Assembly (NCBI GenBank): GCA_003511885.1 | Contig: DOIX01000134.1 | Location: forward strand, 1-11,032 | Direction: 5' to 3' | Length of the DNA stretch: 11,032 nt | Source of the DNA: Cyanobacteria bacterium UBA11153 | GTDB lineage: Bacteria; Cyanobacteriota; Cyanobacteriia; Cyanobacteriales; Coleofasciculaceae | In this document: in pieces, positions 1-6,787 of the stretch | Numbering within the stretch: the stretch's first letter is position 1 | Layout of the letters: each line of letters begins with the position of its first letter | Notes under the pieces: generated by a model | Database searches by the model: none | Told to the model about the DNA's origin: nothing | The model's input: the letters and a program-made list of their open reading frames with translations, nothing else | Made by a program: the position numbers and the translations under genes

Positions 1-112
1 CTCGCTGGTGGTTTTGCTCGCTGATGGTTTTGCTCGCTGATGGTTTTGCTCCCTGATGGTTTTACTCGCTGGTGGTTTTACTCGCTGGTGGTTTTGCTCG
101 CTGATGATTTTG
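1..112. repeat. Seven tandem copies of a 16-bp repeat, cut by the window edge
   Basis: Seven head-to-tail 16-bp units occupy 1-16, 17-32, 33-48, 49-64, 65-80, 81-96 and 97-112. The consensus is CTCGCTGRTGGTTTTR. Most variation is at unit positions 8 (G or A) and 16 (G or A); unit 4 also has C at position 4 and unit 7 has A at position 11. Every plus-strand frame meets a stop, so the array is not coding on that strand. It starts at base 1, so the true copy number is unknown. It lies 29 bp beyond the stop codon of the DUF4388 gene and is followed directly by TGCGTAAGTC. Confidence 0.93.
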
Positions 113-141
113 CGTAAGTCCTGATTTAGGATACCAAAAAA

Positions 142-1089
142 TTAGGAATAAATTGCACTATTACTTAAAGAATCCACGGGGAGCAATTTTTTTTGATCTG
201 GAGATGGAGAAGTATAAGCGGAAGCTATTGGTAAACTATGACTAACTTTACTCCGCAATAAATCTAACAAGGTATGTAAGAATGAAAAACTGATATTTTT
301 GCGACCTGATTTCTCACTGGATTGCGTGGAAAAAACATCAAAAGTTTGTGTAGACAATACATCAGGAACTAAAGATACTTCCTCAACTAAACCAACCGCA
401 ATCAATGTGAAGGCAATTTTTTGAATTGCATTAACTGGCAATCCCATTTTTTTTGCCATTACTGTGAGAGAAATAGTTTCTGCTCCATACTCCCATACTC
501 GCAATTCTCGATGATTCAGTGGATAAGGAGGCAACCCAAAAATAGTGGGAGCTAAACTGGCATTAGGATCTGGTAATTTATCTACCAATCCATTCCAGTT
601 TTGTACCAGACGTAACCCTATCAGTATCCCTTCTGTTGCCCGGACATTTAAACCTGTCATTTCCCGCATTGGGATTGGTGCATTCTGGATAAATTTAAAC
701 ACACCATCCTCAAATTCCAATAGGGTACGAAGACGCTGTAATACCTGAATTTGGAAGATCTGTTTCAGTTTTTGATCTGATAACACACCGCAATCTTTAA
801 GAGACAAACCTAGTGGTTTATCCTTCGGACATAAGCGCACAATTTTAGCGATAGCTCGCTTACTAACCGCCTGATTTTTGGCAATTAATCCCGCTAAACA
901 TTGATGATCTAAGCGATTAGCTGCAGCAATAATTCGACCGCGATAGAACCAAATGTAATGAATATCACTATAGGGTGTGATATCCTCTGGCAAAGCACTA
1001 ACTGCCAGAAATCCAGTTTTCTGTCCTTTTTCAATCAATTGAAAGATTTCCGATATAGAAAAATCTGCTAAACAACCTGTAATAGACAT
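142..1089 (-). CDS. DUF4388 (PatA N-terminal-like) regulatory protein
   Basis: This is a 315-residue protein whose N-terminus (MSITGCLADFSISEIFQLIE, then KGQKTGFL) is the start typical of DUF4388, the domain at the N-terminus of PatA-like cyanobacterial regulators. The stretch YIWFYRGRIIAAANR at about 45-59 is the usual second conserved block. Residues about 195-240 resemble a small winged-helix unit, and the last 75 residues look disordered. There is no receiver (REC) domain, unlike PatA itself, so any phosphorelay partner would be a separate protein. An in-frame ATG at 1221 would add 44 residues and has an AAGGGA 12 nt upstream. I prefer 1089 because the family normally begins at this point and the extension looks like translated spacer. 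The role is inferred to be signalling, possibly in motility or cell patterning; the exact function is unknown. Confidence 0.85.
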   Translation of the reverse strand: MSITGCLADFSISEIFQLIEKGQKTGFLAVSALPEDITPYSDIHYIWFYRGRIIAAANRLDHQCLAGLIAKNQAVSKRAIAKIVRLCPKDKPLGLSLKDCGVLSDQKLKQIFQIQVLQRLRTLLEFEDGVFKFIQNAPIPMREMTGLNVRATEGILIGLRLVQNWNGLVDKLPDPNASLAPTIFGLPPYPLNHRELRVWEYGAETISLTVMAKKMGLPVNAIQKIAFTLIAVGLVEEVSLVPDVLSTQTFDVFSTQSSEKSGRKNISFSFLHTLLDLLRSKVSHSLPIASAYTSPSPDQKKLLPVDSLSNSAIYS

Positions 1090-1600
1090 AGTTTTTTCAT
1101 TGAAGGCTAAAGGATTGTCTGGCTCAATCGCTGGCTCCAGAATGTGGTAAGGGGGAGTGAGATAGGGAAAACGATTAGCTCGATCGCAAATTATCAAGTT
1201 TTGATCTTGACAGATGGTCATCTTCGATTGTTCCCTTTTCCTTAACTATTTTACATATTTTTGTGCCTTCAGACCTGGGCTGACTGGGGGGAACGATGGA
1301 ATTACGATTGCTCAAAGGAGAATTGTCTATTTGCCGATTGGAGCTTATTTGGCCTATCAAAATCATATTTCATAGAGTCACGGCAAAAATGGGGCGTTTC
1401 ATAAAGAAAAGATTAAATATTCTCGATCCATAGCCTCAATATTATATTGCCTTTAAGGATCTCACTGGGAAGCCCAAACCAATGTGGACTGAATAGTATC
1501 TCATAACTTCTTGACAAAAAATTAACAATAAATTACATTTTTTATTAAAAGGTAACAAATAATAACTAAGTTACTCAGGCCATAGTCAAGAATTCTTTAC
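1090..1600. other. Intergenic region between the kinase and DUF4388 genes
   Basis: No convincing gene is seen here. Positions 1090-1221 are open in frame with the DUF4388 gene and could be its N-terminal extension if translation starts at 1221. Positions 1500-1570 are very AT-rich and hold several TTAACA/TTGACA-like words, but no clear promoter pair reads into a gene. A weak inverted repeat (GTAAC near 1553 and GTTAC near 1571) lies just past the kinase stop; it has no GC-rich stem, so I do not call it a terminator. Confidence 0.6.
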
Positions 1601-3010
1601 CTAACTATCATCAAGTCCACAGGCTGATAATTTAGCTGCCAAAGCACCAGCATGTCGCCACCAGTTATAGCCACCAACCCACCGTCGGGATGGCAAATGT
1701 CCCAGGGGAGCTTTTAAATTAAAAGTTAAGCTATCATTAGGGTGATGAGAATTGTGGATAGTCCAACCGACGCGATCGCAAAAACTGGGATAATCCCCAC
1801 CAACATCCTGATATATCTCAGCCTGAACCGTAAAACCGAAACGACCCTCACTATATTTTAGCCAAAGCTGGTTAATCGTCCGCAAATCCTCACAGGGTAA
1901 CTCTTTAATATCATTAGCTTTGAAATAATAACCTGGTGTCTTGCCCAGAGCCTGACACATCACAATCCAAGTTTCCTCATCTGCTTGTTGCCATTTACGA
2001 CGGGAAAGTAATTGCTGAAGTTTGCCATAGTTAACACCCACCTCGGAAACTAAGCCCGGTTTTACCAACTTAGTTATAGTTGGTGTTACAGTCGGTTGCC
2101 AAATATTGATAAAGTTAGTTCCCTGCAGCGGCGATTTCAATAGTTTTAGACTTGCCAAAACTTCATCAGCAGATTGATAGCGTTCTTTGATACTATGTTG
2201 AATTAATTTATCCAGAATTTTCCCCAAGCTATGGCTAACTTGTATTCCGGGTAATAAGAAATCTCGCCACATCCAACAATCATTGGGATCGTCGTACATA
2301 TCCAGGGGCGGTACTTGAGTCAGAAGATGAATACAAGTAACGCCCAAACTATATAAATCGCTTGCCCAAAAAGCTTTCCCCCTAAGTTGTTCAGGTGCCA
2401 TATATTCCGGACTTCCAATAATCGTACCAGTTTTCAATAGTGCGGTATCCGTAAGCAATTTAGCAACACCAAAATCAATTAAAAATAACTTGCCATCATC
2501 GCGGCGGATAATATTAGAAGGTTTGATATCTCGGTGAATCACCCGATGAGCGTGGATATATTGTAATATGGGCAGCATATCTCCGATAAATTCCCGGATT
2601 TGGCTTTCATTATACGCTCCATTTTTATTTAATTCCCGATCCAGAGTTTGCCCGGAAATCCATTCCTGAATGAGATAAAGATATCGATTTTGTTCAAAGT
2701 GCGCCAAGAGACTGGGAATTTGGGGATGTTTTCCCAACTCATCCAAACGTTGGGCTTCTTGGTGGAACAATTCTTTCGCTTTTTGAAAAATCTCAGGCTT
2801 GACATTCTCCATATAAAGTTGTTTGATAACACAATTATGATTATGGTAAATATCTTCTGCTAAAAAAGCTCTGCCAAATCCACCTTTACCAATTGCTTGA
2901 ATTGGGCGATATCTTTCTTGAAGTCGTAATTTAGCTCCACAACTCTTACAAAAGTTAGCTGAGTCTGGATTTTCAGGAGTTAAACATCCTGGAGTAACGC
3001 AGTATGTCAT
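1601..3010 (-). CDS. Serine/threonine protein kinase with N-terminal zinc ribbon and C-terminal GUN4 domain
   Basis: This 469-residue protein has three parts. Residues 1-28 form a short zinc ribbon (Cys4, Cys9, Cys21, Cys24). Residues about 34-290 form a Hanks-type kinase with all key elements visible: glycine loop GKGGFG at 41-46, Lys63 in VIKQ, Glu85 as the likely helix-C partner, HRDIKPSN at 159-166 (catalytic Asp161, Asn166), DFG at 179-181, APE at 205-207, Asp218 and Arg277. Residues about 329-465 form a GUN4 domain, with LRTINQLWLKYSEGRFGFTV as the diagnostic block. GUN4 binds protoporphyrin IX and Mg-protoporphyrin and stimulates Mg-chelatase when standalone; its job when fused to a kinase is not established. 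No transmembrane segment is seen, so the protein is probably cytosolic. The ATG at 3010 has no clear Shine-Dalgarno sequence, but the zinc ribbon starts right after it, which supports this start. Confidence 0.96.
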   Translation of the reverse strand: MTYCVTPGCLTPENPDSANFCKSCGAKLRLQERYRPIQAIGKGGFGRAFLAEDIYHNHNCVIKQLYMENVKPEIFQKAKELFHQEAQRLDELGKHPQIPSLLAHFEQNRYLYLIQEWISGQTLDRELNKNGAYNESQIREFIGDMLPILQYIHAHRVIHRDIKPSNIIRRDDGKLFLIDFGVAKLLTDTALLKTGTIIGSPEYMAPEQLRGKAFWASDLYSLGVTCIHLLTQVPPLDMYDDPNDCWMWRDFLLPGIQVSHSLGKILDKLIQHSIKERYQSADEVLASLKLLKSPLQGTNFINIWQPTVTPTITKLVKPGLVSEVGVNYGKLQQLLSRRKWQQADEETWIVMCQALGKTPGYYFKANDIKELPCEDLRTINQLWLKYSEGRFGFTVQAEIYQDVGGDYPSFCDRVGWTIHNSHHPNDSLTFNLKAPLGHLPSRRWVGGYNWWRHAGALAAKLSACGLDDS

Positions 3011-3120
3011 GAAAAGTCAAAATTTATAGAAGTGTACAGGAGACAGTTGACAGTTATTGAATGAAAATTAAGCCATTTATTCAAGAAGGCTGGTTGGCTC
3101 TATTGATGAGATTATTGATG

Positions 3121-3376
3121 TATAGCAACCGCCAGGGCGGTTAAGACAGTCTCAATTCTTGAAACCATTGATTTTACTAATTTCTTCCCTAGCCCCTAGT
3201 GCAGGTTGGCAGAAATAACCCATCAGTTGCAAGTAGGGAGAAGGGAGAAGGGAGAGGGGAGAAGGGAGAGGGGAGAAGGAGAGAGAAAACTACTGTTAAG
3301 CCTTTGTCAGTGGTGGGAAATTTTTGCCGGGATGCACTAGTCCCTCGCCATATATACCGACGTGGCGGTTGCGATA
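3121..3376. repeat. MITE-like imperfect inverted repeat with purine-rich core
   Basis: Two pairs of inverted arms are nested around a common centre. The outer arms are 3121-3143 and 3353-3376 and share GCAACCGCC / GGCGGTTGC exactly (3125-3133 with 3364-3372), with further scattered matches. The inner arms are 3196-3225 and 3311-3340, where 22 of 30 positions match, including an exact CTAGTGCA / TGCACTAG. The left side carries about 40 extra bases between its arms. The left outer arm also contains its own near-palindrome, AACCGCCAGGGCGGTT (3127-3142). No transposase is encoded. This fits a decayed non-autonomous element or a dispersed intergenic repeat. Confidence 0.6.
3236..3289. repeat. Low-complexity GGGAGAA/GGGGAGA purine tract
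   Basis: A nearly pure G/A tract is built from irregular copies of GGGAGAAGGGAGAGG with a period of about 14-15 bp. It sits in the central loop of the inverted repeat at 3121-3376. Open frames read across it on both strands are artefacts of its composition. A related C-rich tract (CTCCCC words) lies at 3404-3428, just beyond the stop of the DUF4359 gene. Confidence 0.85.
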
Positions 3377-3428
3377 AAAGTAATAAGCCAAAATATAGTT
3401 TATCTCGCTCCCCGCTCCCCACTCCCCA

Positions 3429-3836
3429 TTATTGCTTAGTCGCCTGGTAAGTAAAGAAATTTTGAAAGACTCCTACTGTCTCAAAATGATAATCAGGTAA
3501 TGTAGGTAAGATAGCTTTAGCGTTTAAATCGCTGCGATAAATACTGAAAACAAGAAAATTTTGTCTTTGTGTTTTTTGGGAAATTAGTTCCTGAATTTGC
3601 GGGCGTGTAGTATCAACGAGGGATTTACATTGGTTTTGCAAAAACTCAGAATTTTTGGGGAGAAAATTTAGCTGATTGGGCGCTTTAGCACAAACTTCGT
3701 CTTTAAGATAGGTGGAAAGCTTCTGTACCGCATACTCTTCATAAGCATCTTTAGGTGGATTTGTCAATGCCATTGCACCTCCTAACACTACAAGGGCGAC
3801 TCCACCGATTCCTGTCATAAGTTGTAAAATTTTCAT
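3429..3836 (-). CDS. DUF4359 family protein, membrane-anchored or secreted
   Basis: This 135-residue protein starts with a hydrophobic segment (about residues 4-24, rich in Gly, Val and Leu) that would act as an uncleaved anchor or signal peptide. The remainder is soluble and probably extracytoplasmic. NPPKDAYEEYA at about 26-36, Cys49 and Cys70 (a likely disulfide pair), RQNFLVFSIYRSDL at 91-104 and the YHFETVGVFQNFFTY ending match the cyanobacterial DUF4359 pattern as I know it. The function of the family is unknown. The ATG start is backed by GGAG a few bases upstream. The gene is followed directly by a C-rich spacer, and its neighbours are spaced too widely to suggest an operon. Confidence 0.85.
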   Translation of the reverse strand: MKILQLMTGIGGVALVVLGGAMALTNPPKDAYEEYAVQKLSTYLKDEVCAKAPNQLNFLPKNSEFLQNQCKSLVDTTRPQIQELISQKTQRQNFLVFSIYRSDLNAKAILPTLPDYHFETVGVFQNFFTYQATKQ

Positions 3837-3840
3837 AGAA

Positions 3841-3845
3841 CTCCG
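3841..3845 (-). promoter_or_regulatory. Ribosome binding site of the DUF4359 gene
   Basis: Read on the minus strand, CGGAG lies 4 nt before the ATG at 3836. This is a short but recognisable Shine-Dalgarno sequence that supports the chosen start. Confidence 0.6.
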
Positions 3846-3916
3846 TCAATCCTTTATAAAATGAAGACTTCAGCCTCCGATACCAGAGTTCCGCATAAAT
3901 TAAAATCGAGAGGGGG

Positions 3917-3943
3917 TTGAAATCACGCTAAAGATGTTATACT
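3917..3943 (+). promoter_or_regulatory. Probable sigma-70-type promoter of tRNA-His
   Basis: TTGAAA at 3917-3922 is a -35-like box and TATACT at 3938-3943 a -10 box. The TG at 3935-3936, one base before it, gives an extended -10 element. The spacer is only 15 bp, shorter than ideal, and the extended -10 may compensate. Transcription would start near 3950, a few bases before the mature tRNA 5' end at 3956. Confidence 0.55.
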
Positions 3944-3955
3944 ATAAAACCGGAT

Positions 3956-4029
3956 GGCGAGCGTAGCCAAGTGGTTAAGGCAGTGGTTTGTGGTACCACC
4001 ATTCGTGGGTTCGAGTCCCATCGTTCGCC
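3956..4029 (+). tRNA. trnH-GTG: tRNA-His (anticodon GTG)
   Basis: The cloverleaf can be folded by eye. The acceptor stem is 8 bp (GGCGAGCG with CGTTCGCC, one G-T pair), as expected for tRNA-His, in which the extra 5' G(-1) pairs with C73. The anticodon stem is GTGGT/ACCAC around the loop TTGTGGT, giving anticodon GTG. The T arm is GTGGG-TTCGAGT-CCCAT, with the usual GTTCGA core. The D arm contains GCC-AAGTGGTTAAG-GCA. The 3' CCA is not encoded (the genome has CTG), so it must be added after transcription. It is the only RNA gene I see and one of two plus-strand genes in the window. Confidence 0.97.
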
Positions 4030-4142
4030 CTGAAGCTCTGGATCTAGTTTTGAATCGGTGACTTTTAACTCACAACTCTTCCCCATTCCCCCCAAGGGGG
4101 CAGGTTGTAAAGGTGGGTTATCGGTGTCTGGTTAAGTTTTTA

Positions 4143-4210
4143 CACTGGATTATGTCCCGCTCCCCACCTGGGAATCCGTAATACTACTCCCCACTCCCCC
4201 ATCCCCTCCA
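4143..4210. repeat. Low-complexity CCCCACTCC spacer reaching into a coding end
   Basis: Irregular copies of CTCCCCACTCCCC and CCCGCTCCCC are present. The tract overlaps the last codons and stop of the neighbouring minus-strand gene (stop at 4184-4186). A short C6/G5 inverted run (4088-4100) lies a little to the left; it has too small a loop and no T-run, so it is not called a terminator. Confidence 0.65.
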
Positions 4211-5146
4211 GGGAGTAGGATTGTCAGTAAAGTTTCCACTTAATCCCAATGCTGTGAGAATCTCATTACCTGCAACGCCATCAACTTGGAAGTGATGAAA
4301 TTTCTGAAACTCCATGACAGCATTCTCTGTATCTTCCCCGTAGATACCATTAGTCGAACCAGGATTAAAACCATGTTCTCTCAATGCGTACTGAAGCTGC
4401 TGGACATCTTCGCCACGCGAGCCTCGCTGTAATAGCCGCCCAGGATGAAATTTAGCGATCCCTTTCGGTGGAGGATAGTTTCCCAAACTCGATTGTGGCA
4501 CAGTTTCCTCATCCAGAGTGGGTAAACTGGGAATCGGAATAGAATTGGTGAAATGAGGATCGTCATCGGGGTAATCAGAAAAGGAATAAGAATCATCATA
4601 TTCCCTGGTAAAAGTTGGAGGATAATCTAGTTCGGTAGTGACAGGAACATAATTGCGATCGCGGGGTTTACTCTTGAAAGGAGTGGAATAAGTGGTAGCA
4701 GGTGGCAATGAATTTGGGTAACTTGATAAATTTTGATCTAACGAAGAATCGCCAAACAAGGCATTCCATGTTACTTTGCCAACAATTCCATCCCTATTGA
4801 TCCCATATTTTCCCTGAAATCGCATGACTGCATCTTTCGTTTTTGAACCGAAATATCCGGTTGGCTCTTGATGAAAATAATCTAGTGCCAGTAAACGCTC
4901 CTGTAGCTGAGTTACCAGCGGACCTTGCGAACCTTCTTGTAGTATTTGGACAAAGGCTTCACCTGCCATTGGGAACATACTGAGGAGGACAAAGAGTGAT
5001 GGGAGATACCTTCTTCCATATCTAGAAAGGGTTTGTCTGTTAAATCTGCGATCGCAATCGTTCAGATTCTCCGCAGCGATAATTGGAGTAGCAGAAGTGG
5101 GTGCTTCAGATGCTAGAGTAAGATCGATATAAACAAGAGTTTCCAT
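4184..5146 (-). CDS. Protein with two peptidoglycan-binding (PG_binding_1) domains
   Basis: This 320-residue protein carries two copies of the three-helix peptidoglycan-binding domain. Domain 1 is at about 69-132 (LQEGSQGPLVTQLQERL, then GYFGSKTKDAVMRFQ and DGIVGKVTWNAL). Domain 2 is at about 239-301 (LQRGSRGEDVQQLQ, then GIYGEDTENAVMEFQ and DGVAGNEILTAL). The linker at 133-238 is rich in Pro, Ser, Tyr and Asp and probably disordered. A hydrophobic stretch at about 48-66, preceded by Arg residues, could be a membrane anchor or an internal signal. No catalytic hydrolase domain is present, so the protein likely tethers something to the cell wall. An in-frame TTG at 5158 would add four residues; the ATG at 5146 fits the METL start I associate with this cyanobacterial group. 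The last residues (WRGWGSGE) come from a GGGGAGT low-complexity tract. Confidence 0.92.
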   Translation of the reverse strand: METLVYIDLTLASEAPTSATPIIAAENLNDCDRRFNRQTLSRYGRRYLPSLFVLLSMFPMAGEAFVQILQEGSQGPLVTQLQERLLALDYFHQEPTGYFGSKTKDAVMRFQGKYGINRDGIVGKVTWNALFGDSSLDQNLSSYPNSLPPATTYSTPFKSKPRDRNYVPVTTELDYPPTFTREYDDSYSFSDYPDDDPHFTNSIPIPSLPTLDEETVPQSSLGNYPPPKGIAKFHPGRLLQRGSRGEDVQQLQYALREHGFNPGSTNGIYGEDTENAVMEFQKFHHFQVDGVAGNEILTALGLSGNFTDNPTPWRGWGSGE

Positions 5147-5315
5147 AATTCTGCTCAACTGATTTTTGAATAGTCTATCAAGTCAATTTGAGATTGGACA
5201 TCGAGCCAAGGGAATCCATACAACTCCCTATCAGTTGATAAACGATGGATATTTTCCCTGGTTTGCTCGTTTAGAGTAGAATCTCAAGTTGACTGTGACT
5301 AAACTAGTTGAACAG

Positions 5316-5492
5316 TTAAATTAGTCCTGACCTGTCACATAAAACAGCAAACACAGCCGCTATGCCAGTAATCCCCAAAGCCAAGAATGGGTTTTGACCT
5401 TGGCTGACAGCAAAAGATGTGACAATCCCCGCACCTAAGCCAGCAGTAACAAGGGCACTCAAGAGGTCTTTATTTGTATTTTTATTAGGCAT
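5316..5492 (-). CDS. Small two-helix membrane protein, 58 residues
   Basis: Reading the minus strand from the ATG at 5492 to the TAA at 5316-5318 gives a 58-residue protein. It has a polar N-terminus (MPNKNTNKDLL), a first hydrophobic segment at about 12-30, a short turn containing SQGQNP at 30-35, a second hydrophobic segment at about 36-51 and a CDR tail. This is a coherent helical-hairpin design with Gly and Ala spaced through both helices. It lies between the peptidoglycan-binding gene (169 bp away, same strand) and the divergent SH3-domain gene (154 bp away). No strong Shine-Dalgarno sequence is visible. I do not recognise a named family. Membrane location is inferred from composition only. 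Confidence 0.72.
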   Translation of the reverse strand: MPNKNTNKDLLSALVTAGLGAGIVTSFAVSQGQNPFLALGITGIAAVFAVLCDRSGLI

Positions 5493-5646
5493 GAGCGAAG
5501 GATCCAGTCGTTAGATTGTGTTGGATAGATTCCAAGCTGCTCTCTTAACGTAGCATTATATTTTGATTTATTTAAGCAGTATCGGCTAAATTGTAATTAA
5601 ATGTTAAATTTAGTTGATTTTCTTAATTTTAGGAGCGGCGAAAAGG

Positions 5647-6303
5647 ATGAAAAGGATAGGTGATTTGAGAAAGTCTGTTCTTGTTATAGCTTTATGCCTG
5701 AGTAGTGGGGGGGGCATCCCAGTCATGGCGACTCTCGTTAACACGAGCAATCTAGGGGATGTCAAGGTGTCATCAGGAGTTAGTCTTTCTCCAGAGAGGG
5801 AAAATCGACAATTGACACAGAGGTTGGGGGCAGAATGCCGCCAAGTAATTCAATCCACATTTATCTATCCAGAACGTTCTAGCGTCGATCCTGTCAGAGC
5901 ATTACAGGTTGACGAAAGAGTAACTCTGGCAGAAGCAAATAGCAAGGGGGGTTGGATTGCGATTAGTTCTCCGATTAGCGGATTTGTCCCCATCGCAAAT
6001 CTGAGACGCTGTGGCGACGTATCTGATACCCCTCTCGCTCCACCTTCTCGCAACAACCCCAATCGCTGTCGTCGAGTTTCCGAGACAGCACTTGAAGGTT
6101 TAACGATTCGGGAACAACCAGATCAAAATTCGCGCCGAGTAGGTGGTGTATTTTTCAATCAGGAGGTGACACTAAGCTCTCCTCCTCAATTCAGAAGAGA
6201 TAGTGAAGGGCGCGAGTGGGCGAGGTTGGCTCTTCCTACTCCTGGGTGGGTATCTAATGGATATCCTGGAGAGGGAGAACTTAATCTTAGGGCTTGTAAA
6301 TAG
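5647..6303 (+). CDS. Secreted protein with two SH3-like domains
   Basis: This 218-residue protein begins with a signal peptide: a basic n-region (MKRIGDLRK), a hydrophobic core and a likely cleavage after VMA at residue 28. Two bacterial SH3-like modules follow, at about 64-122 and 141-217. The second has the familiar LEGLTIREQPDQNSRRVGGV and later GWVSN; the first is more diverged (FIYPERS, then GGWIAISSPISGFVP). Each module is bracketed by a Cys pair (64/122 and 141/217), suggesting one disulfide per domain. Such domains usually bind cell-wall or other peptides in the periplasm. The ATG at 5647 has AGGAG 11 nt upstream at 5631-5635; a TTG at 5614 is also in frame but would put extra residues before the signal peptide. 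It is the only plus-strand protein gene in the window. Confidence 0.86.
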   Translation: MKRIGDLRKSVLVIALCLSSGGGIPVMATLVNTSNLGDVKVSSGVSLSPERENRQLTQRLGAECRQVIQSTFIYPERSSVDPVRALQVDERVTLAEANSKGGWIAISSPISGFVPIANLRRCGDVSDTPLAPPSRNNPNRCRRVSETALEGLTIREQPDQNSRRVGGVFFNQEVTLSSPPQFRRDSEGREWARLALPTPGWVSNGYPGEGELNLRACK

Positions 6304-6350
6304 TTGGTTGTTGGTTATTTGTGGTTGGTTATTGGTTATTGGTTTTTGGT
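6304..6350. repeat. Low-complexity TTGGTTATTGG tract
   Basis: A run of irregular TTGGTT, TTGGTTATT and GTGGTTGG words starts right at the stop codon of the SH3-domain gene. This is typical cyanobacterial spacer filler. The open frame that crosses it (Val/Leu/Trp/Gly-rich translation) is an artefact. Confidence 0.8.
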
Positions 6351-6734
6351 AAGTTCCCGATCGGCTAAACTGTATATTGCCAACCTGGGTTTTTTAGCTC
6401 AAATCTTCATAGTTCCAGTTTTCAACCCAGAAGTAGGTAAAAGATTCATGGGAACTAGACAACCAGCTTTTGAACTCACACAAATTTTGGAGTAATTCAA
6501 CTAGGGTGGGGCGCACCCGAAGTTAAAGCTTGGGAAGAGAAGCACCTCTAGATTAAGGACTGCTCTTTTTAAAAGAGGGGAGTACGTCAATCCCCCGATC
6601 CCCTAGATCCCCATTCCTCACTCTCTATTCAGCCACTTGGCGTAGAAAATTCATCGAAAGTTCATAAATATGGCTGAGGTGGGAACTGGGAGAAAGAGAG
6701 GACAATCAGAAGTCATAAGCACATACGTTTTTTT

Positions 6735-6787
6735 GGACTTACACTGTTGAGCGATCGCCTACTATCTCCGTGTCTAGGTGTAAGTCC
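6735..6787. repeat. Inverted repeat GGACTTACAC / GTGTAAGTCC flanked by T-runs
   Basis: A perfect 10-bp inverted pair (6735-6744 and 6778-6787) encloses 33 bases including a HIP1 octamer. Each arm lies beside a T-run on the plus strand (T7 before the left arm, GT7 after the right arm). The related word GACTTACGCA follows at 6829-6838, and its complement TGCGTAAGTC is at 111-120. Read on the plus strand, the right arm plus GTTTTTTT looks somewhat like a terminator, but the 33-base loop argues against it. Confidence 0.6.

Noticed and set aside
1..112. CRISPR array at the left edge
   Set aside because: The units are contiguous 16-bp repeats without unique spacers, so this is a simple tandem array.
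1500..1570. AT-rich segment with TTGACA, TTAACA and TTACAT words as an HLR1 or promoter site
   Set aside because: The spacing does not fit HLR1, the words lie on the plus strand and no plus-strand gene follows.
3189..3450. Open frames on both strands across the G/A tract
   Set aside because: The translations are low-complexity (Arg/Glu/Gly or Ser/Pro/Leu) and follow the repeat composition, not codon use.
4086..4101. C-run/G-run inverted repeat after tRNA-His as a terminator
   Set aside because: The loop would be only two bases and no T-run follows, so it is not a Rho-independent terminator.
6304..6495. Open frame starting at the TTGGTT tract after the SH3-domain gene
   Set aside because: Its first third is pure low-complexity translation and the remainder shows no motif; no ribosome binding site is evident.
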